Source: Ruegeria halocynthiae (GTDB taxonomy: Bacteria > Pseudomonadota > Alphaproteobacteria > Rhodobacterales > Rhodobacteraceae). From it: 64,000 nt of DNA. The notes below the pieces were generated by a model, which ran no database searches, was not told where the DNA came from, and saw nothing but the letters and a program-made list of their open reading frames with translations. This document shows positions 56,407 to 64,000 of this stretch, in pieces (position 1 is the stretch's first letter; the number at the start of each line of letters is the position of its first letter). The DNA lies in NCBI RefSeq assembly GCF_900106805.1, contig NZ_FNNP01000001.1:1364001-1428000 (forward strand). Reading direction: 5' to 3'. The position numbers and the translations under genes are program-made.

Positions 56407-56446
56407 AACCTGGCGATTTCAACGAGCGAGTCGCCGGGTTTTTTGA
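56407..56446 (+). terminator. Terminator of the DUF1127 gene
   Basis: Stem AACCTGGCGA / TCGCCGGGTT (one G-T pair, 14-base loop) followed by TTTTTT. It lies 16 bases after the stop codon. Confidence 0.85.
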
Positions 56447-56586
56447 ACACTTCATGGAATTTGCTGACAGTTTTGCCAAGATTTGGGCTTAAAACCCTTG
56501 AAACGCGAGCCACACTCTCCGATATTTAATGGGAAACCGGCCTGTGATCGCAGGCTGCGAACAGAACATTGAAGGGAGACCCCCAT

Positions 56587-57324
56587 ATGGCACAATTCGA
56601 CACGATCCGGACGGCATCCGGCGCGCGCGCTGCCGAGATAGACGAGGGCCTGCGCGCCCATATGAACAAAGTCTACGGCACGATGTCCGTGGGCATGCTG
56701 ATCACCTTTGCCGTGGCATGGGCCGTTGGTTCCAGCCCGCAACTGCTGTCGATCTTCCGCGATCCGGTCACGTTGAGCCCGAATATCCTGGGTTGGATCA
56801 TCATGTTCGCGCCTCTGGCAATGGTGTTCGGCTTTGGCGCGGCGATCAACCGCCTGTCGGCAGCTGGTGCTCAGTTGTTCTTCTATGCTTTCGCGGCCGT
56901 CATGGGCCTGTCGATGAGCTGGATTTTCGTTGCCTTCACCGGGGTCTCGATTGCGCAGGTATTCCTGGTAACATCGATCGCGTTTGCTGGCCTGTCGCTT
57001 TATGGCTACGTCACAAAGAAAGACCTGTCCGGCATGGGCACCTTCCTGATGATGGGTGTGATCGGTCTGATCGTTGCCATGGTCATCAACATCTTCCTGC
57101 AATCGCCTGCGATCATGTTTGCAGTGTCGATTCTGGGTGTCCTGATCTTCGCCGGTCTGACCGCATATGACACGCAGAAGATCAAAACGACTTATCTGCA
57201 GATGGCCCATGCGGGCGATCAGGAATGGCTGGGCAAAGCGGCCATCATGGGCGCGCTGAACCTGTATCTGGACTTCATCAACATGTTCATGTTCCTTCTG
57301 CAGCTCTTGGGGAACAGAGAATAA
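56587..57324 (+). CDS. Bax inhibitor-1/YccA-family membrane protein
   Basis: A 245-residue protein with seven predicted membrane helices and the family end ALNLYLDFINMFMFLLQLLGNRE. BI-1 proteins are calcium-leak or FtsH-linked membrane proteins. The start at 56587 has AAGGGAG upstream. A strong terminator follows, so this is a single-gene unit. Confidence 0.92.
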   Translation: MAQFDTIRTASGARAAEIDEGLRAHMNKVYGTMSVGMLITFAVAWAVGSSPQLLSIFRDPVTLSPNILGWIIMFAPLAMVFGFGAAINRLSAAGAQLFFYAFAAVMGLSMSWIFVAFTGVSIAQVFLVTSIAFAGLSLYGYVTKKDLSGMGTFLMMGVIGLIVAMVINIFLQSPAIMFAVSILGVLIFAGLTAYDTQKIKTTYLQMAHAGDQEWLGKAAIMGALNLYLDFINMFMFLLQLLGNRE

Positions 57325-57349
57325 ACCTGTTTCTTACCAAGCAAATATT

Positions 57350-57387
57350 TGTCCCGCTTAGCATCATGTTAAGCGGGACATTTTTTT
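57350..57387 (+). terminator. Terminator of the BI-1 gene
   Basis: An 11-bp stem (TGTCCCGCTTA with TAAGCGGGACA) and a 9-base loop, followed by seven T residues. Confidence 0.9.
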
Positions 57388-57537
57388 GGTGCGATCACCT
57401 GATTGCCGGGCGCAGTCCTCTGGCAGACACCAAACAGTTGGCGTAAGAACGAATAGCCAGTCGAGTGTGCTGAGCAGCGATCGCCATTGTGCTCATGTGT
57501 TTGCCCCAGGCAGGGCATTTCCACCTGGGGCATCGGT

Positions 57538-58621
57538 TCAAATGAAAGCAAACACGTCGCCTTCAAGTTCGCCGACCCAAGTATTTCACAAGGTCAAGCT
57601 GTCATCTTCGTTGAACTCAATGACCGTGTTTTGACCCTCCTGAGAGGCATTGGCGATCACGTCATCGAAGTTGTCGAACCCTTCGATATCGATGGTGATC
57701 TGGTCTCCTGGATGTGACCAGAACCACCAGTCACAGCCCGGATCAAAGTTCCGGATTGCATCGCGACCGCCGTTGAACACAAAGTTGTCTGCGCCCCAAC
57801 CGCCGTTCAGCCTGTCGTCTCCGTCGCCACCGTCCAGATCATCATGACCCCGGCCACCGCTCAAGCGGTCGTCACTTGTATCAACGTCAAGCTTATCGTT
57901 GGCCCAACCTCCATTGAACCGGTCATCGCCATCACGACCCAATAGGGTGTCATTGCATGTACCGCCTTTCAGTCTGTCGTCACCACCGGCACCCGACACG
58001 ATGTCATCGCCACGATTGCCGCTCAGAACATCGCCATCCTCGGTAAGGAACGTGGTGTGCAGCAGGCCTGCTGAGACCGAAGTAATCTTGGAATCAAACC
58101 CTTCCGGCATTCTGACTGGCAATGGCGTTTTCGCGTCAAAGCCCGTCGCACCATTACCAAGCTAACCGACGACATTTTCACCTGAGGTGTAAAGAGTGTT
58201 CGTTTCGGCATCCAGGAAGACCGAGAAGTGATTACCCGCGCCTGCGGTCGATGCGCTTACCTTCATGGATGCCATTAGGTGTCACGGTGGGTAACCCGCC
58301 AGCGTTGTCGGAGGAAAACCAGACGGATGCCTCGCCCATGTCGTGCGTGTCATCGTCATTGTTCAGACCTACCAGGCGATAAACCGTGTCAGTCGTGCCG
58401 TCACCGGCGTAGACGGATTTGTCCGAGGCTTGATGGACAGTAAAGATATTCCCGGTTGGCGACGCCAGCCCGAACGCGTCTATTTCATCAAAAAAAGACG
58501 GTTGTTTCACTGCCGATGAAGCCGTTCCGTCTCTATTTATGTCCTGAAGAAGTAGATTCTGATCTATTCGCTAATCACTGACCAGCACACCATTTGGCGC
58601 GTGAGATATCAATCGAGCCAT
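57538..58621 (-). pseudogene. Broken RCC1/RTX calcium-binding secreted protein gene
   Basis: Joined in its own reading frames, this region encodes one secreted-type protein broken at four points. An ATG at 58621 (MARLISHAPNGVLVSD) meets TAG at 58571-58573. The frame then continues (RIDQNLLLQDINRDGT; ASVWFSSDNAGGLPTVTPNG) to about 58262, where one frameshift is needed. The next frame holds an RCC1-like repeat (LYTSGENVVG) that meets TAG at 58162-58164, at a place where Gln is expected (GQLGNG), then LGNGATGFDAKTPLPVRMPEG. RTX nonapeptides follow (GDDRLKGG; GDGDDRLNGG). A TGA at 57586 cuts the tail, after which NTWVGELEGDVFAFI and a stop at 57538 form a type I secretion-like end. The longest intact piece (57586-58122) could still be translated from a TTG. 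Most likely a decaying gene. Confidence 0.75.
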
Positions 58622-58629
58622 TCGTTTGA

Positions 58630-58645
58630 CCCCCCCCAAAAAAAA
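58630..58645. repeat. C8A8 homopolymer tract (T8G8 on the minus strand)
   Basis: Eight C residues followed by eight A residues on the plus strand. Read on the minus strand, T8G8 sits 8 bases before the ATG of the broken RCC1/RTX gene, where a ribosome site is expected. Such runs change length easily by slippage. Confidence 0.8.
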
Positions 58646-58650
58646 GGTTG

Positions 58651-58870
58651 CAAATCTAACTTGCAGCCTCGCTGGGTTCAGAAGGGTGTTGGTGCTATCG
58701 CGGGATTATGTCCAGTGTTGCCCGAAGGTCTGTGAATAGTCAGAATAATCGAATGGCTGATTTACTTGACCACTGACACAGGTTCCTCAATTCCACGCCA
58801 CAGTTTTTCTCTTGCCACGTTTTCTGGTTTCAGGTCGAACAATGGGTGAAAGTGCGGGGCTGTGTTACAG
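58651..58870. other. Non-coding or decayed stretch upstream of the broken RTX gene
   Basis: No convincing gene on either strand. It probably contains the promoter of the RCC1/RTX gene. The base composition is lower in GC than the neighbours and the flanks look decayed. Confidence 0.4.
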
Positions 58871-59248
58871 TCAGCCAAACCCCAAAGGTTGGGCGATCCA
58901 AGCTCTGATCCGTAGCCCAACGATATTGATGATCCCCACAAGCCGGATCGCATGGGCAACTATGGTATCCCCCATGTCGCAGCTCAGGCTAAAGGCACAG
59001 GACAGAGCCATACAGCTGCCACTAGGAATCAGAAAATCGCAGTGCCTAAGGTGTACCAAATCAAAATACACGACGATCTGACCCCTTTTTCCCTTTTCAG
59101 CAGGCTTGATCAGGCGACCGCTCAGGGCAAGTTGAGCAGAAGAGATAGATTTCTGATTGCGCACGATCCGCAGGGGAACCACGGTGTTGCGCATCAATTC
59201 ACTGAAGCTGCTTTCACATGCCACTTCTGCAGCCATATCTTCGTACAA
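58871..59248 (-). CDS. Unrecognised open frame, possibly decayed
   Basis: A 125-residue frame from a TTG (the open frame runs further, to a TGA about 59300, without ATG). Contents: AEVACESSFSELMRNTVVPL, a basic stretch (RLIKPAEKGKRGQ), and a hydrophobic end (GDTIVAHAIRLVGIINIVGLRI). It has coding-like composition but no motif I know. The lack of a good start suggests a fragment of an older gene. Confidence 0.25.
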   Translation of the reverse strand: MYEDMAAEVACESSFSELMRNTVVPLRIVRNQKSISSAQLALSGRLIKPAEKGKRGQIVVYFDLVHLRHCDFLIPSGSCMALSCAFSLSCDMGDTIVAHAIRLVGIINIVGLRIRAWIAQPLGFG

Positions 59249-59283
59249 TTTGTTGAGTGATATTTGTGAGAACCCGGCGATGA

Positions 59284-59478
59284 TGCGATCATGCTCTGCA
59301 TCTTTTCAGTCGGATATGTTGGCCGTTGCTGCCAGCGGTGTTGTCCATCACAATTCCATTGGGTTTTTCCGGCGGCGGAAATCTTTCAATTATCTTTGGC
59401 GCAACCGTCGCACTGGTCATGCTCGCCAATCTGTTTTCTCTCGAAGATTACATCTTGCGCTCTGCTAGACCCGACTAA
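59284..59478 (+). pseudogene. Possible C-terminal fragment of a membrane protein
   Basis: A 65-codon open frame without ATG that encodes a hydrophobic, membrane-helix-like segment (LLPAVLSITIPLGFSGGG, LSIIFGATVALVMLANL) and a polar end (FSLEDYILRSARPD). It looks like the tail of a membrane protein whose front is missing. I do not recognise the family. Confidence 0.3.
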
Positions 59479-59569
59479 ACAACCTGTCGGGAAAACGCGG
59501 GTAATCGACGGGGTGCTGCTCCTGGTACTCTTGCTCGTGCTGAATGGCGTTGCTGAGACTTTTCAGATT

Positions 59570-59598
59570 AAAAAAGCCCCCGCCAATATGACGGGGGC
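59570..59598 (-). terminator. Terminator of the 59625 lipoprotein gene
   Basis: Stem GCCCCCG / CGGGGGC with a 9-base loop; on the minus strand six T residues follow. It lies about 26 bases after the lipoprotein stop codon. Confidence 0.85.
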
Positions 59599-59624
59599 AT
59601 AATCAAGCCATATACGGACCGTGT

Positions 59625-60131
59625 TCAGCGACAGTTCAGCGGAACTGCAAAACCCGAACTACGCTCTGATGAACCTTTGCGGAACACATCACCAGCGGCC
59701 AGGCAGCCGGTGAAACGTTCTGTCTGAGCGCCAAAGGTCGATCCTATTGAGTTGTCGACTTTTGTGCTGTTGTTCTGCGTACGGAGCACCCCGAACAACT
59801 GGCCATTCACGCTTACCGTACTCAGGAATAGATTGGTGTCACTGCCCTCAAGCTGAACCGCATTCGTGTCCGTGCGACCGCCATTGTCGATTGCAACACC
59901 AGCGATCTTTTCATACTCGGATTTGTCCGAAGAGACTTGAATTGCCGGTAGCTTGGCGAGTTCCGCCGGAATGTTGGTTGAGGGCGGTTGAAAGGCCACC
60001 GCGCCTTTTACATCGGACACCGTGCGTGGTTCACCATCGATCCCGGTGAAACCAACGCCTTCGCGGTTAAAAGGGTCTTCGCAGGCTGACAACGTCAGAA
60101 CAGCAAGAGCGGGCAACAAGATTTTTTTCAT
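59625..60131 (-). CDS. Small lipoprotein of unknown function
   Basis: A 168-residue protein with a lipoprotein signal (MKKILLPALAVLTLSAC; Cys17). The mature part opens EDPFNREGVGFTGIDGEPRTVSDVKGA and has later VSVNGQLFGVLRTQ and a C-terminal pair of Cys (FTGCLAAGDVF; VPLNC). It looks like a roseobacter outer-membrane lipoprotein with no named function. It has its own terminator. Confidence 0.7.
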   Translation of the reverse strand: MKKILLPALAVLTLSACEDPFNREGVGFTGIDGEPRTVSDVKGAVAFQPPSTNIPAELAKLPAIQVSSDKSEYEKIAGVAIDNGGRTDTNAVQLEGSDTNLFLSTVSVNGQLFGVLRTQNNSTKVDNSIGSTFGAQTERFTGCLAAGDVFRKGSSERSSGFAVPLNCR

Positions 60132-60299
60132 GGCGGTCAACATTTTGGAAAGATTACCTCAAGCGTAGCGGCAGGGTGCACAAAAAAGCAAGCCGCCCGG
60201 GCTCAGAACGGTCAACCGGCTGATGCGCCCTTGCAACGCCCGCGATGCGCGAATCGCAGGATCAGCGATGACATCAGGGTTGCGATTTACCTTAGACAA

Positions 60300-60332
60300 C
60301 AAAAAAGGACCCTGCCTGTACAGAGTCCTTTT
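60300..60332 (-). terminator. Terminator of rpmG
   Basis: Stem AAAAGGAC / GTCCTTTT with a 14-base loop; a T run follows on the minus strand. It lies about 25 bases after the rpmG stop. Confidence 0.8.
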
Positions 60333-60357
60333 CAGATGTTCAGATCAAAAAAGCAGA

Positions 60358-60525
60358 TTACTTAATCTTGCCTTCTTTGTACTCGACATGTTTCCGAACA
60401 ACCGGGTCGTATTTACGAATGGTCATTTTCTCGGTCATGGTGCGCGCGTTTTTCTTGGTCACGTAGAAGTGGCCCGTGCCCGCGGTCGAGTTCAGACGGA
60501 TCTTGATTGTCGTCGGCTTCGCCAT
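60358..60525 (-). CDS. rpmG: Ribosomal protein L33 (bL33)
   Basis: A 55-residue protein ([20 protein letters not shown], then [14 protein letters not shown], then [18 protein letters not shown]) that matches L33 along its whole length. The zinc-binding cysteines of the other L33 form are absent, so this is the cysteine-free form. The frame is open further upstream, but the true start is the ATG at 60525, with AGGAGA upstream. Confidence 0.95.
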   Translation of the reverse strand: MAKPTTIKIRLNSTAGTGHFYVTKKNARTMTEKMTIRKYDPVVRKHVEYKEGKIK

Positions 60526-60895
60526 GGTTATCTCCTGCGTCCGAAAAGGCAGGGGCCTTTCGGTTGAATCCTTATGAGCGTGCGCTTTTACCTGCTCGCG
60601 CGCCCAAGTCAACCGGATTCGCCGCGTTCGGGGAACAATTCCTGACACCGCTTCAAGAGCGAGCCATTTGATGAGCTCACGAGTCTGTGATAGGGTCGCC
60701 GTGACCGACAAGCCCGCTTTGCAGGCAAGGGCGATATCTGGCCGGTGCAATTATCCTGCCACCTACACCACTCACATAGTTAGAAATGCCCGGACACCCC
60801 GGGGTTCCCGAATTGCGCGCGTCTCGGCAAGCAATCTGGCCATGGAACCGGCCAGCCTGAAGGTTCCCGTAAAACAAACATAGTGGGGGATATTC

Positions 60896-61228
60896 ATGCC
60901 TGTTTTCATTACCTATGCATCCTATTCTCATGAAGGCGTCAAAGGAATGCTGGCAAAACCAAAGGATCGAACTGGACCCGTCAGCGCGTTGCTGGAGAAA
61001 GTTGGTGGCAAGCTAATTTCCTTTTACATCACCACCGGAGGTAACGATGTGGTCGTTATCAGCGAGGTGCCAGACGGAACCGATGCTGTGGCGATCGGCA
61101 TGGCCGTTGCTGGCACCGGCGCAGTATCGAAAATAGAAACCGTGCGCGCGTGGACGGCACAGGACTTTGTCACCGTTGCCGAGAAGGCCGCCGCGATAGG
61201 CGGAGCCTATACGCCACCGGGCGGCTAA
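60896..61228 (+). CDS. GYD-domain protein
   Basis: A 110-residue protein. MPVFITYASYSHEGVKGMLAKPKDR opens the domain, with GGKLISFYITTGGNDVVVI in the middle. GYD-domain proteins are small dimeric alpha/beta-barrel proteins of unknown function. It is an isolated gene, with the RNase P RNA gene starting to its right on the other strand. Confidence 0.82.
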   Translation: MPVFITYASYSHEGVKGMLAKPKDRTGPVSALLEKVGGKLISFYITTGGNDVVVISEVPDGTDAVAIGMAVAGTGAVSKIETVRAWTAQDFVTVAEKAAAIGGAYTPPGG

Positions 61229-61236
61229 CTGGATAT

Positions 61237-61631
61237 GCGCGGAGGGCCTGTAAGCCGGATCTTGTTCCGGGGTTGCCCCCTTCGATGACCATTCCTCTAG
61301 GCCGTGCATTGCTGCGCGGCTCGAGCTGCCAACCCGGTCCCTCTCGGCCAAGGCGAGCCTAGCGGCGGTATCGGTTCGCACCGACCGGCCCGCGCGGGGA
61401 CCCTATTCGGCATTGCTCCCGGTGGGGCTTGCCGTGCCGCCGCTGTTGCCAGCGGCGCGGTGGGCTCTTACCCCACCGTTTCACCCTTACCACACGCGTG
61501 TGGCGGTCTGATTTCTGTGGCGCTTTCCGTCGGGTTTCCCCGCCCGGGCGTTACCCGGCACCGTTGCCTTGTGGAGTCCGGACTTTCCTCTCGGGTCTCG
61601 CGACCCCAGCGGCCATCCGGCCCTCCGCGCG
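61237..61631 (-). ncRNA. rnpB: RNase P RNA (bacterial class A)
   Basis: The minus strand carries the universal elements in order: GAGGAAAGTCCGGACTCC near the 5' end, ACAGAAA, AGAGGAATGGTCATC, and near the 3' end ACAAGATCCGGCTTACAG. The ends pair to form the first helix (GCGCGGAGGGCC with GGCCCTCCGCGC). About 395 bases, a normal size for this class. Confidence 0.95.
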
Positions 61632-61751
61632 AAGGCTGGGGTATGCGCTGGGGGTGATGACGTCAAGAGGAGAGGTCGTGAAGGGGCCTGCCCCTTCTTG
61701 GCCTGCGGCCAATTCAACCCCGAGGTATTTTTGGCCAGATGAAAAGGCGGA

Positions 61752-62438
61752 TCAGGTCCAGAGGGCGGTGTGACCCAATGGCGTGAAATCTGCGGGCTCA
61801 AGCGGGCCTTTGGCCCATGGGCGATATCTTAAGCGGACAGAGGCAAGAAGTGTTTCGTCGTCGACGTCTGCAGTAAAACCTGCATCTCGGGCGAGTGCGC
61901 GGAACAGGTCTGGTTGTGCGTTTTGCGGGCCGTCATCACATCCTCGGCAGGCGGCAAATCCCTGGCGTTCCAACCGTTGCCAATCAAATCGAGAACCGGG
62001 GTCAAATTTACGTCCCGGAGCCATATCGGAGTGTCCGATCAAACCTTCAGAGGCGATAGACCAACGGCCCATGATATCTTTCAGAAGTTGCTCCAATTTC
62101 GACATCTGCAACTCTGAAAACGGGTGGTCGCCGCGATTGTCCAGTTCGATACCGATGGACCGCGAGTTTATATCATCCTTTCCATGCCACTCCCCTGCCC
62201 CGGCATGCCATGCGCGATCCTCCTCTCGCACCAACTGCCAAAGCCTGCCATTTCCCCCAATGAGGTAGTGCGCGGACACTTCGGCTGCAGGATCACAGAG
62301 ACGCTCTATCGCTGTCGCCGCCTTACTCATCGCTGTGAAGTGCAAAACAATCAGCGAAGGCTTTAGCCCATCCCGGCGCGGGCCGAAATTGGGGGACGGA
62401 TGCCAGATCGGCTGTGGTTGATCAGTTGTTGACGGCAC
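61752..62438 (-). CDS. ampD: N-acetylmuramoyl-L-alanine amidase (AmpD family)
   Basis: This approximately 228-residue amidase_2 enzyme has zinc ligands in SLIVLHFTAM, near the middle in RSIGIELDNRGDHPF, and in GHSDMAPGRKFDPGSRF. AmpD cleaves 1,6-anhydro-muropeptides for cell-wall recycling. I start it at the GTG at 62438, which overlaps the end of the excalibur gene; the open frame extends upstream but overlaps that gene in another frame. The start is inferred. Confidence 0.88.
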   Translation of the reverse strand: MPSTTDQPQPIWHPSPNFGPRRDGLKPSLIVLHFTAMSKAATAIERLCDPAAEVSAHYLIGGNGRLWQLVREEDRAWHAGAGEWHGKDDINSRSIGIELDNRGDHPFSELQMSKLEQLLKDIMGRWSIASEGLIGHSDMAPGRKFDPGSRFDWQRLERQGFAACRGCDDGPQNAQPDLFRALARDAGFTADVDDETLLASVRLRYRPWAKGPLEPADFTPLGHTALWT

Positions 62439-63129
62439 TACGGAACGGGCTGGGATCCCAGGCGCAAGCATAACCATCGCCGTCCGGGTCCAGCCCCTTG
62501 CGGTCACGTTGCGGACCACCATTGGCCAGAAACTCGATCTGTGCCTGATCCGACGAGGCGAACTGTGCGCAGTTGCGCTGCGCCTTGGCCTCAAGGTTGA
62601 ACCCTGCGCGGCTGTAAAGCTGCGTGCCGACCGGATTCGAGGTGCTCAGCGCGTATTGAACAATGTTTGGCTGCCCATCAGACCCGCGCTGCGGCACTGC
62701 AGTGGGTGCAACTACCTCATAGGTCTGCCGGTTTTGCTCAATCCGAGAAGCGTCAGCGTCGATGCTGCGGCGGTTCGAGACAGCCTCGAAATCCTGCTCG
62801 TCCGAGATACCGGAGTTATTGACCACAGGTGCCGCAGATGTCGGTTGGCCGGATGTGCCGGCTAGCGCGGCGGCAGTTTGGTTTGCAATATCGGCAGCAC
62901 TGCCATCGTTGAGTGGCGGGACTGCCCCCGCCTCCCCTTGAGCAGAAAGCGGTTGCTGTGAAATCGCCTCGGGCGGCAGCAGCGGATTGCCGGACAGCCC
63001 CTGCCCGGCCAAATCAGCCTCACGCTGTGCCTGATACTCCGGAGTGTTAAACCCGGTTCCAGCAACTGGCGCGACGGTGTCGCAAGCGGCAATAAGCCCC
63101 ATCGCGGGGATCAGAAGCGTTATACGCAT
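62422..63129 (-). CDS. Excalibur-domain lipoprotein
   Basis: About 235 residues with a lipoprotein signal (MRITLLIPAMGLIAAC, Cys16), a long Gly/Ala/Pro/Gln-rich linker, a helical LEAKAQRNCAQFASSDQAQIEFLANGG, and a C-terminal excalibur motif (DPDGDGYACAWDP) that resembles calcium-binding EF-hand loops. The function is unknown. It lies between ampD and gatA, with ends that overlap ampD. Confidence 0.85.
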   Translation of the reverse strand: MRITLLIPAMGLIAACDTVAPVAGTGFNTPEYQAQREADLAGQGLSGNPLLPPEAISQQPLSAQGEAGAVPPLNDGSAADIANQTAAALAGTSGQPTSAAPVVNNSGISDEQDFEAVSNRRSIDADASRIEQNRQTYEVVAPTAVPQRGSDGQPNIVQYALSTSNPVGTQLYSRAGFNLEAKAQRNCAQFASSDQAQIEFLANGGPQRDRKGLDPDGDGYACAWDPSPFRSAVNN

Positions 63130-63169
63130 TCGGCTGCTCCGTCTTCTTGTCGTTCTGCCAGTTTGAGGA

Positions 63170-64000
63170 TTACCACCATTTGTTCGGTTTGGCCACAAAC
63201 CCGGCTGCACTCTCGAGCGCATAGGCGGTGTTAAGCAATTCGCCTTCGTCCCATGGGCGCCCGATCAATTGAAGACCCAAGGGAAGCCCCTGCGCATCCA
63301 AACCGGCTGGTACGGAAATACCCGGAAGACCGGCCAGATTCACAGTCACCGTGAAGACATCGTTCAGATACATCTGAACTGGGTCGGCCTCGGTCATCTC
63401 ACCCAGCCCGAAGGACGCAGAGGGCGTCGCAGGTGTCAGGATTGCATCGATACCTGCAGCGAAGACGTCTTCGAAGTCTTTCTTGATCAGCGTACGCACC
63501 CGGCGGGCGCGGTTGTAGTAAGCATCGTAGAAACCAGCTGACAGCACGTAGGTGCCGATCATCACGCGGCGCTGAACCTCGTGGCCAAAACCTTGGGCAC
63601 GGGTCTTTTCATACATCTCGGTGATACCATCACCCTGCGCCAACTGCGCGCGGCGGCCATACCGAACGCCGTCATAACGCGCGAGGTTCGACGAAGCCTC
63701 TGCCGGGGCGATCACGTAATAGGCTGGCAGCGCGTATTTTGTGTGCGGAAGCGAGATATCGACGATCTCAGCCCCTGCATCCTTCAGCATATCGGCACCA
63801 TCAGACCACAGTTTCTCGATCTCGGCGGGCATCCCATCCATGCGGTATTCCTTGGGGATACCGATCTTTTTGCCTTTGATATCGCCGGTCAGCATCGCCT
63901 CGAAATTCGGAACGGCCAGTTCGGCGCTGGTCGAATCCTTGGAATCATGACCGCACATCGTTTCCAGCATAATTGCTGCGTCGCGAACGTTCTTGGTCAT
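63170..64000 (-). CDS. gatA: Aspartyl/glutamyl-tRNA amidotransferase subunit A, C-terminal part (cut by window edge)
   Basis: The frame is open to the right edge; 276 residues of the C-terminal part of GatA are visible. GatA hydrolyses glutamine and passes ammonia to GatB to make Gln-tRNA or Asn-tRNA. Seen here are [25 protein letters not shown], then [15 protein letters not shown], and the family end [27 protein letters not shown]. The Ser-Ser-Lys catalytic site lies outside the window. Confidence 0.95.
   Translation of the reverse strand: MTKNVRDAAIMLETMCGHDSKDSTSAELAVPNFEAMLTGDIKGKKIGIPKEYRMDGMPAEIEKLWSDGADMLKDAGAEIVDISLPHTKYALPAYYVIAPAEASSNLARYDGVRYGRRAQLAQGDGITEMYEKTRAQGFGHEVQRRVMIGTYVLSAGFYDAYYNRARRVRTLIKKDFEDVFAAGIDAILTPATPSASFGLGEMTEADPVQMYLNDVFTVTVNLAGLPGISVPAGLDAQGLPLGLQLIGRPWDEGELLNTAYALESAAGFVAKPNKWW

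Noticed and set aside
57538-58621. Programmed stop-codon readthrough in the RCC1/RTX gene
   Set aside because: Two different stop codons and one frameshift would all have to be recoded, and no selenocysteine or pyrrolysine signals are seen. Decay is simpler.
1-64000. CRISPR array, phage or insertion sequence
   Set aside because: No regularly spaced repeats, no transposase or integrase motifs, and no phage structural genes were seen.
1-64000. tRNA genes
   Set aside because: I looked for the T-loop signature GGTTCGAATCC and its complement in the gaps and found no convincing case, though a computed scan would be more reliable.

Overview
The window is a stretch of chromosome from a marine alphaproteobacterium of the roseobacter type (Rhodobacteraceae, Ruegeria-like). 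This is inferred from gene content and order, not from a search. The clues are the short form of ProS, HdaA next to a PerM-like protein, the pccB / pccA / scpA propionate genes with a ScfR-type regulator, a betI-betC-betA cluster, an excalibur lipoprotein next to gatA, and moderate GC content. Coding density is high, most genes lie in short operons with start/stop overlaps, and I see no phage, insertion sequence, CRISPR array or tRNA gene.

Layout. 1-2.9 kb: a betaine-type ABC transporter (X-V-W order, permease cut by the left edge). 3.2-5.6 kb: a Tag-like glycosylase, a metal-site lipoprotein, a cytochrome c and a small YdcZ-type transporter. 5.6-9.7 kb: lolD, lolC/E and proS, with an unrelated small gene between lolC/E and proS. 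9.8-14.7 kb: FAD oxidoreductase, PerM, HdaA, Ppx/GppA. 14.7-17.9 kb: a minus-strand run with a nuclease-family protein, a TerB/DnaJ protein, an acetyltransferase and a glyoxalase-like protein. 18-30 kb: propionyl-CoA assimilation (scpA, pccA, pccB) with several small unknown genes, a Bcr/CflA exporter and the regulator PccR. 30-34 kb: betA, betC, betI. 34-38 kb: exporters, ArgP and an MFS protein. 38-49.8 kb: yebC, two SLC13/TrkA-C permeases, a glutamine amidotransferase, a bile-acid-symporter/FAD-dehydrogenase pair, a META lipoprotein, ymdB, fthC, mgtE. 49.8-57.3 kb: guanine and 8-oxoguanine deaminases, an IMPase, an XRE regulator, a quinone reductase, a LysR/DUF1127 divergent pair, and a BI-1 protein. 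57.5-59.6 kb: a decayed region with a broken RCC1/RTX secreted-protein gene. 59.6-64 kb: lipoprotein, rpmG, GYD protein, RNase P RNA, AmpD, excalibur lipoprotein, and the C-terminal part of gatA.

How it fits together. Two regulons can be read from the DNA. An 18-bp palindrome upstream of betI recurs with one mismatch upstream of the betaine transporter 31 kb away, which ties uptake to the choline/choline-sulfate oxidation genes. TTTGCAAA-type palindromes lie upstream of pccB and of pccR, which ties the propionate enzymes to their regulator. The most unusual sequence is the broken RCC1/RTX gene (three in-frame stops and one frameshift, but a still readable secretion-type C-terminus) preceded by an eight-T/eight-G homopolymer. 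I found no clear case of a wholly new multi-gene system.
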